This document shows, one piece after another, positions 44,835 to 55,089 of a stretch of 64,000 nucleotides of DNA. A program made the position numbers and the translations under genes. The DNA lies in NCBI GenBank assembly GCA_937868725.1, contig CALMMQ010000044.1, positions 1 to 64,000 on the forward strand, given 5' to 3'. The first letter of the stretch is position 1; each line of letters begins with the position of its first letter. Origin of the DNA: an uncultured Pleomorphomonas sp. Lineage in GTDB: Bacteria > Pseudomonadota > Alphaproteobacteria > Rhizobiales > Pleomorphomonadaceae. Below the pieces are notes generated by a model. That model saw only the letters and a list, made by a program, of their open reading frames with translations. It was not told the origin of the DNA and made no database searches.

Positions 44835-45512
44835 ATGCCGACCATTCTGATTACCGGAGCGAGCCGCGGCATCGGCTTCGAGTTGGTGCGCCTGTGCCTG
44901 GAGCGCGGCTATCGCGTGCTGGCCACCCACCGGCCGGGACCGGAGGCGCCGCGACCGCTGGTCGATCTGGCCGCCGGCCATCCCGGCCGCATCCGCCTCA
45001 TTCCCATCGATCTCACCAATCTCCCGGCGTTGGCCAACCTGTCGTCGCGGCTGGCCGAGCGCATCGACGTGCTGATCAACAGCGCCGGTGTCGTCGTCGA
45101 CATGCGCTCGGAGGCCGACGGGTCGGGCCGGGTGTTCTACGAACATTCGCTGCGCGGCGGTTCGGTCAGCCCGTTGCGGGTGGTCGGAGCGGCGCTCAGC
45201 AACATGACGCGCGGGGCCAAGATCGCCACCATTTCAGCGGTGCTGGGCTACACCTCGAGCGCCGGCGACGAGCGGGCGCAGGCCGGTGTGCGCAACTCCG
45301 TCGACGAGATCATGCGTGGCCTCGCTACCGACCTCAAACCGCTCGGCATCGCCGTCGCCATCGTCCAGCCGGTGCCGCCACAGGCCGACGCCAGCCCGGC
45401 CAAGGCCGAGAAGCTGGCCGCCGCCGCGGCGAGCGGCGTGCTGGCCGTCATCGACCGGCTCGACCTCGCTCACAGCGGCGAGGTGTTCGTGCTCGACGAG
45501 AATGGCCGTTGA
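44835..45512 (+). CDS. SDR-family protein lacking the usual catalytic Tyr/Lys
   Basis: 225 aa from the ATG at 44835, with GGAGGGG upstream. The Rossmann TGASRGIGFELV motif (residues 6-17) and an INSAGV version of NNAG are present. The strand ending TISAVLGYTSSAG supplies the Ser region. Where YxxxK is expected, the sequence reads RAQAGVRNSVDEI, with no Tyr or Lys. It therefore may bind NAD(P) without normal reductase activity, or use other residues. It resembles C-factor/CsgA-like SDRs. Context gives no pathway. Confidence 0.8.
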   Translation: MPTILITGASRGIGFELVRLCLERGYRVLATHRPGPEAPRPLVDLAAGHPGRIRLIPIDLTNLPALANLSSRLAERIDVLINSAGVVVDMRSEADGSGRVFYEHSLRGGSVSPLRVVGAALSNMTRGAKIATISAVLGYTSSAGDERAQAGVRNSVDEIMRGLATDLKPLGIAVAIVQPVPPQADASPAKAEKLAAAAASGVLAVIDRLDLAHSGEVFVLDENGR

Positions 45513-45620
45513 GTGGGCTGCCATTTGCCGGCTTGGCTAAAATTTGACGGGTTACCTGAACCGGTTCTCCAACTCTTGCCCGTAGCATGGCTTCAGTTGT
45601 CGGTGCGGTCAGGACAAATC

Positions 45621-46703
45621 ATGATCGAAACTAACCTCGTAGACTTCCGGAGCCTGGCGCTTGATCCTTCGCCGGCGCGCAAGAATGAGCTTCTGAAAGG
45701 CGTAGCTTCGCTGTTCGCGTTCACCTCGGAACGCTGCACGCTCGAGCAGATCGAGATATACGACGACGTCATCGGTCGGCTGTCCGACATGGTGGAGATT
45801 GAGGCGCGCGTCTTCGCCGCCGAGAAGATCGCTTCCCTGCGCCGGGCGCCGGAGCGGACGATTCGCAAGTTCGCCGCCGATGATGCGCTGGAAGTGGCCT
45901 CGCCCGTCCTGCGCAAGTCGCCGGTGCTCAACGATCATGATCTCGTGGCCATCGCCGAGAAGAAGGGCAACGGTCACCTGATGGCCATTGCCCAGCGCTC
46001 GGTGCTGTCGGAGCGGGTGACCGACGTGGTGGTCGGCCGCGGCGACAGCTCGGTGCGGCGGATGGTCGCCGGCAACCACGGCGCCCAGCTCGGCGAGAGG
46101 GCGCTGGCCCAGATCGTCCAGCAGGCGCTGTCCGATGCCCGCACCGCCGAGATTCTCGGCAATCGCCCCGATACGCCCGACACGGTCATCGCCCAGGTGA
46201 TCGGCAAGGCCGTCGACAACGTGCGCGCCGCCTTCAGCGATGCCGACGCCCTGATGATGGAAGAGAATCTGGCCGAGGCGGCCCGGCTCGCCGAAGCGCG
46301 CATGAGCAACGCCTATTGGCTCGGGCTCTACGACTTCGAGACGGCGTGGGAGAAGATCCTGCAGCAGGGCGGCCGCCGCATCGCCTCGGAAGCGCTGCTC
46401 TGCCAGTACGCCATCGAGGACCGTTTCGCCGATGTCGTCGCCACCTTCGCACTGCTGGCCGACCTCGACATCGAGGAGGCCAAGCACTGGCTGGTACGCA
46501 TGGACACCGAACCGTTCATCGTCATGGCCAAGGCGCTCGGCATCCGCTTTGCCACCGTGCAGTCGATGCTGAAGGCCGGGCCGTGGAAGCATCGGCTCGA
46601 CAACGACCAGCGCCTCGAAGCGCTGTCGCAGTTCCAGCAGATCGATCCGCGCGTCGCCCGGTCGCGCATCGCCGCCTCGCGCGGCGTCCGTCTCGCCGTC
46701 TGA
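45621..46703 (+). CDS. DUF2336-domain protein
   Basis: 360 aa from the ATG at 45621; AGGA lies 8 bp upstream. It consists of HEAT-like helical repeats across the chain (LRRAPERTIRKFAADDALEVASPVLRKSPVLNDHDLVAIAEKKG is a diagnostic stretch), as in alphaproteobacterial DUF2336 proteins. No enzyme motif is visible, so it is probably a scaffold or regulatory adaptor. It is followed by a strong terminator, so it is monocistronic. Confidence 0.85.
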   Translation: MIETNLVDFRSLALDPSPARKNELLKGVASLFAFTSERCTLEQIEIYDDVIGRLSDMVEIEARVFAAEKIASLRRAPERTIRKFAADDALEVASPVLRKSPVLNDHDLVAIAEKKGNGHLMAIAQRSVLSERVTDVVVGRGDSSVRRMVAGNHGAQLGERALAQIVQQALSDARTAEILGNRPDTPDTVIAQVIGKAVDNVRAAFSDADALMMEENLAEAARLAEARMSNAYWLGLYDFETAWEKILQQGGRRIASEALLCQYAIEDRFADVVATFALLADLDIEEAKHWLVRMDTEPFIVMAKALGIRFATVQSMLKAGPWKHRLDNDQRLEALSQFQQIDPRVARSRIAASRGVRLAV

Positions 46704-46731
46704 CGACCGGGTTCATTTTCCCAGTGATCAG

Positions 46732-46761
46732 CGCCCGCGCCCGCCGCGGGCGTTTTCTTTT
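46732..46761 (+). terminator. Intrinsic terminator after the DUF2336 gene
   Basis: Perfect 8-bp GC arms CGCCCGCG (46732-46739) and CGCGGGCG (46745-46752) with a 5-nt loop are followed by TTTTCTTTT. This is the clearest Rho-independent terminator in the window. Confidence 0.9.
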
Positions 46762-46797
46762 GCATCAAGCGCTTGCATCTGTTTTCGATGTGACATA

Positions 46798-46815
46798 AAC
46801 ATATCTTTATATGTT
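46798..46815. promoter_or_regulatory. Operator dyad upstream of the sahR-metF-metH operon
   Basis: AACATAT-CTTT-ATATGTT has perfect 7-bp arms and sits 45 bp before the regulator's start codon. AT-rich dyads of this form are typical ArsR-family binding sites. It is probably bound by the encoded SahR-like protein. Confidence 0.7.
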
Positions 46816-46860
46816 GTGTTTCGCTTGCCGGGCGATCGGCGGGCCGCAGAGGGCATGGAT

Positions 46861-47838
46861 ATGGTGGTTGGCGAAACGAGCTTCGAGGAGGCAGTGGTCG
46901 CCCTGCGCAGCATCGGCGAGCCGACGCGTCTCAGGATTCTGGCGCTGCTGGCGCTGAGCGAAGCGACGGTGAAGGACCTGACCGAGATTCTCGCCCAGAG
47001 CCAGCCGCGCGTGTCGCGCCATCTCAAGCTGCTCACCGAAGCGCGGCTGGTGGAGCGTCTGCCGGAAGGAGCCTGGGCCTACTACCGGCTGGCTGATGGC
47101 GGCTGTGGCCGGGCCATGGTCGAGGCGGTGCTGGCCCAACTGATAGCTGGCGATCCGACCATCGAATCCGACCGGCGTCGCCTCGCCGCCATCAAGGAGG
47201 CGCACGCCGCCATCGCTCAGCGCTATTTCGCCGAAAACGCCGCGTCCTGGGATCGACTGCGTACCTTGCACGTCGCCGAAGGCGCCGTCGAGACGGCGAT
47301 CCGCGAGCTGGCCGGCAACCGGCCCATCCACAGTTTTCTCGACGTCGGCACCGGCACCGGCCGCATGCTGACGCTGTTCGCCGATCTCTACAGCCGGGGC
47401 GTCGGCATCGACATGAGCCACGACATGCTGTCGGTGGCCCGCGCCAATCTCGCCGCCGCCCACGTCGATCACGCCCACGTTCGCCAGGGCGACGTGACGG
47501 CGCTGGCCGCCGGCGCCAGCTTCGACATGGTGGTCATCCACCAGGTGCTGCACTACCTCGACGATCCGGCGCGGGCGCTCAAGGAAGCGGCCGGCACGCT
47601 GGTGCCGGGTGGCCGGCTGCTGATCGTCGATTTTGCGCCGCACGCCCACGAGTTCCTGCGCAGCGACCACGCCCACCGCCGCCTCGGCTTCTCCCACGAG
47701 CAGATGCGGGGCTGGATCGAGGCCGCCGGGCTCGAATTGACGCTGGTGCGCGATCTGCCGCCCGATGAGCCCGACGGTTTGACGGTGTCGCTGTTCCTGG
47801 CCACCGACCGGCGACTGGAAATCGCCAGCGCCGCCTGA
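46861..47838 (+). CDS. sahR: ArsR regulator fused to a methyltransferase domain (SahR-like)
   Basis: 325 aa from the ATG at 46861, which has GAGGG 7 bp upstream; an ATG at 46855 is too close to it. The N-terminal ArsR winged helix (about residues 8-90: LRSIGEPTRLRILALLALSEATVKDLTEIL, QSQPRVSRHLKLLTEARLV) is joined to a class I SAM-binding domain (FLDVGTGTGRMLTLF near 159, VIHQVLHYLDDP near 225). In proteobacteria SahR regulators sense S-adenosylhomocysteine and repress methionine-cycle genes. The location directly before metF and metH, with an operator dyad upstream, fits this. Confidence 0.8.
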   Translation: MVVGETSFEEAVVALRSIGEPTRLRILALLALSEATVKDLTEILAQSQPRVSRHLKLLTEARLVERLPEGAWAYYRLADGGCGRAMVEAVLAQLIAGDPTIESDRRRLAAIKEAHAAIAQRYFAENAASWDRLRTLHVAEGAVETAIRELAGNRPIHSFLDVGTGTGRMLTLFADLYSRGVGIDMSHDMLSVARANLAAAHVDHAHVRQGDVTALAAGASFDMVVIHQVLHYLDDPARALKEAAGTLVPGGRLLIVDFAPHAHEFLRSDHAHRRLGFSHEQMRGWIEAAGLELTLVRDLPPDEPDGLTVSLFLATDRRLEIASAA

Positions 47839-47923
47839 CGAAACTCCGAAATCAAATGCTTGCGCGTCCGCTTTGCGATTATGCTGCCATCAGCCGATCG
47901 ACGGACGCCAGAGGACAGGAAAG

Positions 47924-48814
47924 ATGCGTTTCAGCCACAATCTCGGCGCTCTTGATCTCCGCGTTTCCTTCGAGTTCTTCCCGCCCAAGACGGAGAAGAT
48001 GGAAGACGCGCTATGGATGGCCATCAAGCGGTTGGCGCCGCTCGCCCCGCGCTTCGTCTCGGTAACCTACGGCGCCGGTGGCACGACGCGCGAGCGCACC
48101 CACGCCACCGTGGCCCGCATCGTGCGCGAGACCGACCTCAAGCCGGCCGCCCACCTCACCTGCGTCGGCGCCTCGCGGGCCGAGATCGACGAGGTGGTGC
48201 GCGGCTACTGGGACGCGGGCGTGCGCCATATCGTCGCCCTGCGCGGCGATCCGGCCGGCGGCGTCGGCGCCCGCTATACGCCGCATCCGGACGGCTACGC
48301 GTCGACACCCGATCTCATCGCCGGCATCAAGGCGATCGGCGATTTCGAGATTTCCGTCTCGGCCTATCCGGAAAAGCATCCGGAAAGCCCGGACCTGCAC
48401 TCCGACATCGCCATCCTGAAGCGCAAGGTCGAGGCCGGCGCCAGCCGGGCCATCACCCAGTTCTTTTTCGACAACGACCTGTTCGAACGTTACGTCGAGC
48501 GGGTCCGGGCGGCCGGCATCCACGTGCCGATCGTGCCCGGCATCGTGCCGGTGGTGAATTTCGAGAACACGGCGACCTTTGCCAAGAAGGCCGGCGCTTC
48601 GGTGCCGGACTGGTTGGCCCGCCGCTTCGAGGGACTGGAAGACGACGCGGCGACGCGTCAGCTGGTGGCCGCCGCCGTCTGCGCCGAGCAGGTGATGGAC
48701 CTCATCGACCGCGGCTATCGCGACTTCCACTTCTACACCATGAACCGCGCCGATCTCGTCTATGCCATCTGCCACATGATGGGCCTCCGGGCCAAGCCGG
48801 CAACCACGCTCTGA
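47924..48814 (+). CDS. metF: Methylenetetrahydrofolate reductase
   Basis: 296 aa from the ATG at 47924, with AGGA upstream. It makes 5-methyl-THF for methionine synthesis using FAD. Family motifs are [53 protein letters not shown], and [11 protein letters not shown]. Length matches bacterial MetF. It is second in the operon after the SahR-like gene, with 85 bp between, and is followed at 23 bp by the first metH half. Confidence 0.96.
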   Translation: MRFSHNLGALDLRVSFEFFPPKTEKMEDALWMAIKRLAPLAPRFVSVTYGAGGTTRERTHATVARIVRETDLKPAAHLTCVGASRAEIDEVVRGYWDAGVRHIVALRGDPAGGVGARYTPHPDGYASTPDLIAGIKAIGDFEISVSAYPEKHPESPDLHSDIAILKRKVEAGASRAITQFFFDNDLFERYVERVRAAGIHVPIVPGIVPVVNFENTATFAKKAGASVPDWLARRFEGLEDDAATRQLVAAAVCAEQVMDLIDRGYRDFHFYTMNRADLVYAICHMMGLRAKPATTL

Positions 48815-48837
48815 CGCTGCGACAAAGGAGGCCGCCG

Positions 48838-49905
48838 ATGACCACCGTCTCTTCCACCGAGGCCCGCCTCAGGGCGCTGGCTGCCAGCCGCATTCTGGTG
48901 ATCGACGGCGCCATGGGCACTATGATCCAGCGGCATAAGCTCACCGAGGCCGACTTCCGCGGCGAGCGCTTCAAGGACTGGCCGCGCGACCTCAAGGGCA
49001 ACAACGACCTGCTGTCGATCACCCGGCCGGATGTCATCCGCTCCATCCACATGGCCTACCTCGAAGCTGGCGCCGACATCGTCGAGACCAACACCTTCTC
49101 CTCGACCACCGTTGCCCAGGCCGACTATGGCATGGAGGCGCTGGCCTACGAACTCAACCGCGACAGCGCCCGCATCGCCCGTTCGGCCTGCGACGAGGTG
49201 ACGGCCCGCGATCCGTCGCGGCCGCGCTTCGTGGCCGGCGCCATCGGCCCCACCAACCGCACGGCGTCGATTTCGCCCGACGTCAACAATCCCGGCTTCC
49301 GCGCCGTTACCTTCGATGACCTGCGGGTCGCCTACGGCGAGGCGGTGCGCGGACTGATCGATGGCGGCGCCGACCTCATCCTGATCGAGACGGTGTTCGA
49401 CACGCTCAACGCCAAGGCGGCGCTGTTCGCCGCCGCCGAGGTGTTCGAGGAGAAGGGCGTGCGGCTGCCGGTGTCGGTGTCGGGTACCATCACCGACCTT
49501 TCCGGCCGGACGCTGTCGGGCCAGACGGCCGAGGCCTTCTGGTATTCGGTGCGGCACGGCGAACTGTTGTCGATCGGTCTCAACTGCGCCCTCGGCGCCC
49601 GCGAGATGCGCGCTCACGTCGCCGACATCGCCAAGGTGGCCGACACGCTGGTGATGGCCTATCCCAACGCCGGCCTGCCCAATGAGTTCGGCGAATACGA
49701 CGAGAGCCCGGAGGCGATGGCCAGGCTGGTCGGCGAGTTTGCCGGCGCCGGCCTCGTCAACATCGTCGGCGGCTGCTGCGGCACCACGCCGGACCACATC
49801 CGGGCCATCGCCGCGGCGGTGGCCGGCATTGCGCCGCGCGTGCCGCCAAAGCTCGAACCGGTTCTCAGACTTTCCGGCCTCGAGCCGGCGGTCATTGGCG
49901 CCTGA
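48838..49905 (+). CDS. metH: Methionine synthase, homocysteine-binding half (split MetH)
   Basis: 355 aa, preceded by AAAGGAGG. It equals the first domain of Met[18 protein letters not shown], then [27 protein letters not shown] with one zinc-ligand Cys, and [11 protein letters not shown] with the Cys-Cys pair. It binds and activates homocysteine with zinc. The other MetH domains are encoded separately from 49934. Splitting of MetH at this point occurs in several alphaproteobacteria. Co-transcribed with metF. Confidence 0.94.
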   Translation: MTTVSSTEARLRALAASRILVIDGAMGTMIQRHKLTEADFRGERFKDWPRDLKGNNDLLSITRPDVIRSIHMAYLEAGADIVETNTFSSTTVAQADYGMEALAYELNRDSARIARSACDEVTARDPSRPRFVAGAIGPTNRTASISPDVNNPGFRAVTFDDLRVAYGEAVRGLIDGGADLILIETVFDTLNAKAALFAAAEVFEEKGVRLPVSVSGTITDLSGRTLSGQTAEAFWYSVRHGELLSIGLNCALGAREMRAHVADIAKVADTLVMAYPNAGLPNEFGEYDESPEAMARLVGEFAGAGLVNIVGGCCGTTPDHIRAIAAAVAGIAPRVPPKLEPVLRLSGLEPAVIGA

Positions 49906-49933
49906 CATTGACTTGATGGGGAAAGACTTTCCG

Positions 49934-52612
49934 ATGACCTCGACCTCAAGCGGTTTTGCCAATTTCGTCATGGTCGGCGAGCGCACCAACGTCACGGGAT
50001 CGGCGCGTTTTCGCAAGCTGATCCGCGAGGGCGAGTACGCCGCCGCCCTCGATGTTGCCCGCAACCAGGTGGAGGGCGGGGCGACGGTCATAGATGTCAA
50101 CATGGACGAGGGCCTGCTCGACAGCGAACAGGCCATGGTCACCTTCCTCAACCTGATGGCGGCCGAGCCAGACATCGCCAGCGTGCCGGTGATGGTCGAC
50201 AGTTCCAAGTGGACGGTGATCGAGGCTGGCCTCAAGTGCCTGCAGGGCAAGGGCATCGTCAACTCGATCTCGCTCAAGGAGGGCCAGGAGGCCTTCGTCC
50301 ACCACGCCAGGCTGGTGCGCCGCTATGGCGCCGCCGTGGTGGTGATGGCCTTCGACGAGACCGGCCAGGCCGATACCTATCAGCGCAAGATCGGCATTTG
50401 CCAGCGCTGCTATCGCATCCTGACCGAGGAGGTGGGCTACCCGCCGGAAGATATCATCTTCGATCCCAATATTTTCGCGGTGGCCACCGGCATCGAGGAA
50501 CACAACAATTACGGCGTCGACTTCATCGAGGCGACGGCCTGGATCCGCCAGAACCTCAAGGGCGCCCACGTGTCGGGCGGCGTTTCCAACCTCAGCTTCT
50601 CGTTCCGCGGCAATGAGCCGGTGCGCGAGGCCATGCACACCGTGTTCCTCTACCACGCCATCCGCGCCGGCATGGACTTCGGCATCGTCAACGCCGGCCA
50701 GCTCGGCGTCTACGACGAACTCGATCCGGTGCTGCGCGAGCTCTGCGAGGACGTGGTGCTCAACCGCCGGCCGGACGCCACCGAGCGGCTGGTCGACGCG
50801 GCGCCGCGCTACAAGGGCGACGGCGCCAAGGAGCGGGTGGTCGATCTCGCCTGGCGGCAGTGGCCGGTGGAAAAGCGACTCGAACACGCACTGGTGCACG
50901 GCATCACCGAGTTCATCGAGACCGATACGGAAGAGGCGCGCCTTGCCGCGGCCCGGCCGCTGTACGTCATCGAGGGGCCGCTGATGGCTGGCATGAACGT
51001 TGTTGGCGACCTGTTCGGCGCTGGCAAGATGTTTCTGCCGCAGGTGGTCAAGTCGGCGCGCGTCATGAAGCAGGCGGTGGCCTGGCTGATGCCGTTCATG
51101 GAGAAGGAAAAGGCGGAGCTGGGGATTACCGAGGACTCCTCGGCCGGCACGGTGCTGATGGCGACGGTGAAGGGCGACGTGCACGACATCGGCAAGAACA
51201 TTGTCGGCGTCGTGCTGGCCTGCAACAACTTCAAGGTCGTCGACCTTGGCGTCATGGTGCCGGCGCAGAAGATTCTCGACGCGGCGCGCGAGGTGAAGGC
51301 CGACATCATCGGGCTTTCCGGCCTGATCACGCCGTCGCTCGACGAGATGTGCCACGTGGCCGGCGAGATGGAGCGCCAGGGCTTCGACATTCCGCTCATG
51401 ATCGGCGGCGCCACCACCAGCCGCGTCCACACGGCGGTGAAGATCCATCCCAACTATCGGGCCGGCCAGGCGGTGTACGTCACCGACGCCAGTCGGGCCG
51501 TCGGCGTCGCCTCGTCGCTGCTGGGCGACAAGCGCGTCACCTATATCGACGACGTGCGGCAGGAGTACGCCAACATCGCCGAGGCGCACGCCCGCGGTCG
51601 CGAGGAAAAGCGCCGGCTGTCGCTGGCCGACGCCCGTGCCAACCGCTTCCGCATCGACTGGACCGGCTACACGCCGCCCAAGCCAACCTTCACCGGCGTG
51701 CGGGTGTTTGTCGACTACGACCTTGCCGAACTGGTGCCCTATATCGACTGGACGCCGTTCTTCTCGACCTGGGAAATGCGCGGCGCCTTCCCGGCCATCC
51801 TCGACGACGACCTCTACGGCCCGGCCGCCCGTTCGCTTTATGACGACGCCCGCGCCATGCTGGCCAAGATGGTGGCCGAGAAGTGGTTGAGCGCCCGGGC
51901 CGTGGTCGGTTTCTGGCCGGCCAATGCCGTTGGCGACGACATCGCGCTCTACGCCGACGAGGGACGGGACACCTCGCTCGCTACCCTGCACGGTCTGCGC
52001 CAGCAGATGGCGCGCGGCAGCGCCCGGGCCAACTTCTGCGTCGCCGACTTCGTGGCGCCGCGCGACAGCGGCCTTGCCGACTACGTCGGCGCCTTCGCCG
52101 TCTGCACCGGGTTCGGCGAGGAGGCGGTGGCCCGCCGCTTTGCCGAGGCCAACGACGACTATTCCAAGATCCTGAGCCAGGCCCTGGCCGATCGCCTCGC
52201 CGAAGCGTTTGCCGAGCGGCTGCACGAGCGGGTGCGGCGCGAGTTCTGGGCCTATGCTCCGGACGAGGCGCTCGACAACACCGGATTGATCGCCGAGGCT
52301 TATCGCGGCATCCGGCCGGCACCGGGCTATCCGGCCCAGCCGGACCACACCGAGAAGGGCACGCTGTTCTCGCTGCTGGGCGCCACCGAGCGGGTCGGCA
52401 TCGAGCTGACCGAGTCCTATGCCATGTGGCCGGGGGCGGCGGTGTCGGGCGTCTATTTCTCTCACCCCGACAGCCAGTACTTTGGCGTCGGCAAGATCGA
52501 TCGCGATCAGGTGGCCGACTACGCGGCGCGCAAGGCCATGACGGTGGCCGAGGTTGAACGCTGGCTGGCGCCGGTGCTCAACTACGATCCGGCCCTCAAG
52601 GCGGCCGGCTGA
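49934..52612 (+). CDS. metH: Methionine synthase, folate/cobalamin/activation half (split MetH)
   Basis: 892 aa from the ATG at 49934; an in-frame ATG at 49916 has no ribosome-binding site. Domain order: pterin-binding (about 1-280: [28 protein letters not shown]), cobalamin cap and Rossmann domains (about 305-550) with the B12-ligand motif DVHDIG at 415-420 (His417), then the C-terminal AdoMet activation domain ([35 protein letters not shown]). It transfers methyl from 5-methyl-THF via B12 to homocysteine bound by the separate first half. Last gene of the sahR-metF-metH operon. Confidence 0.95.
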   Translation: MTSTSSGFANFVMVGERTNVTGSARFRKLIREGEYAAALDVARNQVEGGATVIDVNMDEGLLDSEQAMVTFLNLMAAEPDIASVPVMVDSSKWTVIEAGLKCLQGKGIVNSISLKEGQEAFVHHARLVRRYGAAVVVMAFDETGQADTYQRKIGICQRCYRILTEEVGYPPEDIIFDPNIFAVATGIEEHNNYGVDFIEATAWIRQNLKGAHVSGGVSNLSFSFRGNEPVREAMHTVFLYHAIRAGMDFGIVNAGQLGVYDELDPVLRELCEDVVLNRRPDATERLVDAAPRYKGDGAKERVVDLAWRQWPVEKRLEHALVHGITEFIETDTEEARLAAARPLYVIEGPLMAGMNVVGDLFGAGKMFLPQVVKSARVMKQAVAWLMPFMEKEKAELGITEDSSAGTVLMATVKGDVHDIGKNIVGVVLACNNFKVVDLGVMVPAQKILDAAREVKADIIGLSGLITPSLDEMCHVAGEMERQGFDIPLMIGGATTSRVHTAVKIHPNYRAGQAVYVTDASRAVGVASSLLGDKRVTYIDDVRQEYANIAEAHARGREEKRRLSLADARANRFRIDWTGYTPPKPTFTGVRVFVDYDLAELVPYIDWTPFFSTWEMRGAFPAILDDDLYGPAARSLYDDARAMLAKMVAEKWLSARAVVGFWPANAVGDDIALYADEGRDTSLATLHGLRQQMARGSARANFCVADFVAPRDSGLADYVGAFAVCTGFGEEAVARRFAEANDDYSKILSQALADRLAEAFAERLHERVRREFWAYAPDEALDNTGLIAEAYRGIRPAPGYPAQPDHTEKGTLFSLLGATERVGIELTESYAMWPGAAVSGVYFSHPDSQYFGVGKIDRDQVADYAARKAMTVAEVERWLAPVLNYDPALKAAG

Positions 52613-53044
52613 TCAGGCCCGGATCATCTCGAGGCCGAGGCTGTCGCGGCCCTTGTGCAGCGAGCGGGCGAGGCGGAAGGAATGGGCGATGCGCTCGGCC
52701 ATGGCGATGACGCCGGCGGCGTCATCGGCCGCGAAGGCGTTGCGGGCGGCGGTGGCGAACAGCGTCAGCCAGCGCTGGAAATGACCGTCGTCGAGGTCGT
52801 CGAGGCGCAGGTGCGGAGCAAGCGGCCGGCCGTCGTAACGGCCGGAGCGCAACAGTGTCGACGACCAGAAGGCGCACATCTTGTCGAGATGGGCCGGCCA
52901 GGCGTCGGCGGCAACTTCACGGCCGAAGATCGGCGCCAGCAGGTCGTCCTGCATGGCCTTGCCATAGAAGTCGTGCACCAGGGTGTGGATCGACGCCTCG
53001 TCGATGGAGCCCATGGCGATGCCGTCGCCCGTCTTGTCGGTCAT
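52613..53044 (-). CDS. Group III truncated hemoglobin
   Basis: 143 aa from the ATG at 53044 (GGACAGA upstream); the frame continues to 53080. Motifs are IHTLVHDFYGKAMQDDLLAPIFG, AHLDKMCAFWSSTLL and APHLRLDDLDDGHFQRWLTLF; the last two regions carry the family's conserved His residues around the haem. It is probably an oxygen or NO/ROS-handling cytosolic globin. It is tail-to-tail with metH with no gap and has no partner gene. Confidence 0.88.
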   Translation of the reverse strand: MTDKTGDGIAMGSIDEASIHTLVHDFYGKAMQDDLLAPIFGREVAADAWPAHLDKMCAFWSSTLLRSGRYDGRPLAPHLRLDDLDDGHFQRWLTLFATAARNAFAADDAAGVIAMAERIAHSFRLARSLHKGRDSLGLEMIRA

Positions 53045-53153
53045 TGATCTGTCCGCAATGTTGAAACCGGACTTCAGCAATAGCCGAAGTCCGGGGCGGG
53101 ATCCATGGGCACCCGCCGATCAGCTGAAGCGGCCTGATCGAAAAGCAGGGCAT

Positions 53154-53213
53154 CAAGCTATTGAATCTGGCGGGATTTCTCCCGGCCTAACGGTGTCGTC
53201 AGGCCGGAAGGCG
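53154..53213. repeat. Palindromic intergenic repeat, copy D
   Basis: Same orientation as copy A. It carries CAAGCTATTGAATCTGGCG then the stem CCGGCCT (53182-53188) / AGGCCGG (53201-53207). A second hairpin, CGATCAG-N10-CTGATCG, precedes it at about 53117-53140. It sits just before the end of the opgG-like gene. Confidence 0.7.
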
Positions 53214-53223
53214 TCCATGGGCG

Positions 53224-54816
53224 TCAGAACGGATGATACTGGAACATCCAGGTCTCGCTGGCGATCTTGCCGTCGAGCTTCAGCTGCAGCTTGACCTCCA
53301 CCGGATCGGTGCCCTCGACATCGGCGAGGTCGAACTGAGCGCGCCAGTGGCCGGCGACGCCATCGGGCACCGCTTCCACCAACTGGTAGTCGGTGAAGCG
53401 GCCGCGCGAGGCCGACAGCGCCATTTCCGGCTTGACGCCGAACGGCACGTTGATGAGCGGGCCGCCGAGGAACTCGACCAGGAATTTGCGCACGCCCTTG
53501 GGACGCGGCTGGCCGGGCTGGCCGCCGTTGCCGAGGCGCGAGGCGACGCAGCGGGCCAGCTCGGACGGGAAGGGCTCGTCGGCCAGCCAGTGCAGGCGAT
53601 AGCTGAGTTCGTAACTTGAGCCGGCCTTGGCCGGTTCGGCCGGCACCCAGGTGGCGACGATGTTGTCGTGGATTTCGTCGTCGGTGGCGAGCTCGATCAG
53701 GTGCACGGCACCCTTGCCCCAGGTGCCCTTGGGCTCGACCCACAGGCTGGGCCGCTTCTCGTAATAGACGCCGTCGAGGTAGTGGTCGAACAGCCGGTCG
53801 CGCTGGCAGAGGCCGTAACCCTTGATGTTCTCGTCGGAGAAGGCGGAGGCGACGGTGTGCGGCGGGTTGTTGAGCGGCCGCCACAGGTGCTCGCCCCAAC
53901 CGGTCCAGATGGCGAGACCGTCGGAATCGTGCACCTCCGGGCGCCAGTCGATGGCCGTCGGCTTGGCGGTGTCGGAGAACCAGTACATCGAGGTCAGCGG
54001 CGCGATGCCGAAGCGACTGATGTCGGCGCGCAGGTGCAGCGACTGGTCGATGTCCATGACGACGCCCTTGGTGCGCTTCATGACGAAGCGGTAGGCGCCG
54101 ACCACCGACGGCCCCTCCAGCAGGGCATAGATGGTGACGGTGTCGGCACCGTCCTTGGGCTTCTCGATGTAGATCTTGGTGAAGTCGGGGAACTCCTCGC
54201 CCTTGCCGGCCACGGCGGTGTCGAGGGCGAGGCCGCGCGCCGACAGGCCGTACTGGTAGAGCTCGCCGATGGCGCGGAAGTAGGAGGCACCGAGGAAGGC
54301 GACCCAGTCGTTCTTGCGCCAGTCGAGCTTGCCGTCACGCGGCTCCTGCAGGCGGAAACCGGCGAAGCCGGCGCCCTTGGGCAGTTCGCGGGCCACCGAG
54401 TCGGCGGGCATGTTGAAGTAGCTCTGGTCGTAGATGATCTCGCGCGCCTTGCCGCCTTCGACGACGTGCATGTCGACCGCCTTGCGGAAGAACATGCCGA
54501 GATGGAAGAAGGTGATGGGGAAGCGGCCGGGACCGTTGGCGAACAGTGCCTGATCGGTGTCGTAGGTGATCTTGCCCCAGGCGTCGTAGTCGATCTTGCC
54601 GAGAATGTCGGGCGAGGGCATCGACGGGCCGGCGTAGGGCTGGCCGGCCATGTCGGCGGCCAGCGCCTTCAGCGTATCGAAGGAGAAGGCGTGGGCATCG
54701 CCGAACTTCAGGCCCTTGGCCTCGGCGAACGCCGGGCCTCCGGCGGCGATCAGGCCGGCGGCGGTGGAGGCGGCGATGGCTTTGAGAACGGAGCGACGAT
54801 CGATCGTATCAGTCAT
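53224..54816 (-). CDS. Periplasmic glucan biosynthesis protein (OpgG/OpgD family)
   Basis: 530 aa. The N-terminal DRRSVLKAIAAS with a following hydrophobic, Ala-rich stretch is a Tat signal, as in OpgD. The MdoG domain fills the rest (FLGASYFRAIGELYQYGLSARGLALDT; LTSMYWFSDT; HDSDGLAIWTGWGEHLWRPLNNP are family hallmarks). These proteins shape osmoregulated periplasmic glucans. No OpgH glucosyltransferase is adjacent. The Tat signal favours OpgD-type function, but OpgG-type cannot be excluded. Confidence 0.92.
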   Translation of the reverse strand: MTDTIDRRSVLKAIAASTAAGLIAAGGPAFAEAKGLKFGDAHAFSFDTLKALAADMAGQPYAGPSMPSPDILGKIDYDAWGKITYDTDQALFANGPGRFPITFFHLGMFFRKAVDMHVVEGGKAREIIYDQSYFNMPADSVARELPKGAGFAGFRLQEPRDGKLDWRKNDWVAFLGASYFRAIGELYQYGLSARGLALDTAVAGKGEEFPDFTKIYIEKPKDGADTVTIYALLEGPSVVGAYRFVMKRTKGVVMDIDQSLHLRADISRFGIAPLTSMYWFSDTAKPTAIDWRPEVHDSDGLAIWTGWGEHLWRPLNNPPHTVASAFSDENIKGYGLCQRDRLFDHYLDGVYYEKRPSLWVEPKGTWGKGAVHLIELATDDEIHDNIVATWVPAEPAKAGSSYELSYRLHWLADEPFPSELARCVASRLGNGGQPGQPRPKGVRKFLVEFLGGPLINVPFGVKPEMALSASRGRFTDYQLVEAVPDGVAGHWRAQFDLADVEGTDPVEVKLQLKLDGKIASETWMFQYHPF

Positions 54817-55012
54817 GTTGCTTTCGAAAGGTCCGGGCTGGTTCGACAGGCGCCTAAGCGCGGGAGGGGTGGTGAAGGGATGCTAAGCGCAGAGGCGTTA
54901 AGGCCGGCTTTTCATTGGAACGGGCTTCTGGCGGTGCGCGAAGATGGCGAGGTCCAGCAGGCGGTGCTGATGAAAAGGCACATGATGCAAGAGGCTTGCT
55001 GGAAAAGGAGGA

Positions 55013-55089
55013 TGGTAGCAGCGGGCGGAATCGAACCGCCGACCTACGGGTTATGAGTCCGTCGCTCTAACCAACTGAGCTACACTGCC
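55013..55089 (-). tRNA. tRNA-Met (CAU), elongator type
   Basis: 77 nt with encoded CCA. Acceptor 5' strand GGCAGTG pairs with CGCTGCT; D-loop is AGTTGGTTA; anticodon loop CTCATAA; T-arm GGCGG-TTCGATT-CCGCC. The GAGCGACGGA...CCCGTAGGTCG core resembles elongator tRNA-Met of rhizobia. There is an A-C mismatch at the top of the anticodon stem. It lies between the glucan gene and mnmA. Confidence 0.93.

Noticed and set aside
49946..52465. 839-codon frame antisense to metH
   Set aside because: The sense strand encodes intact MetH motifs. The antisense product lacks any recognisable domain.
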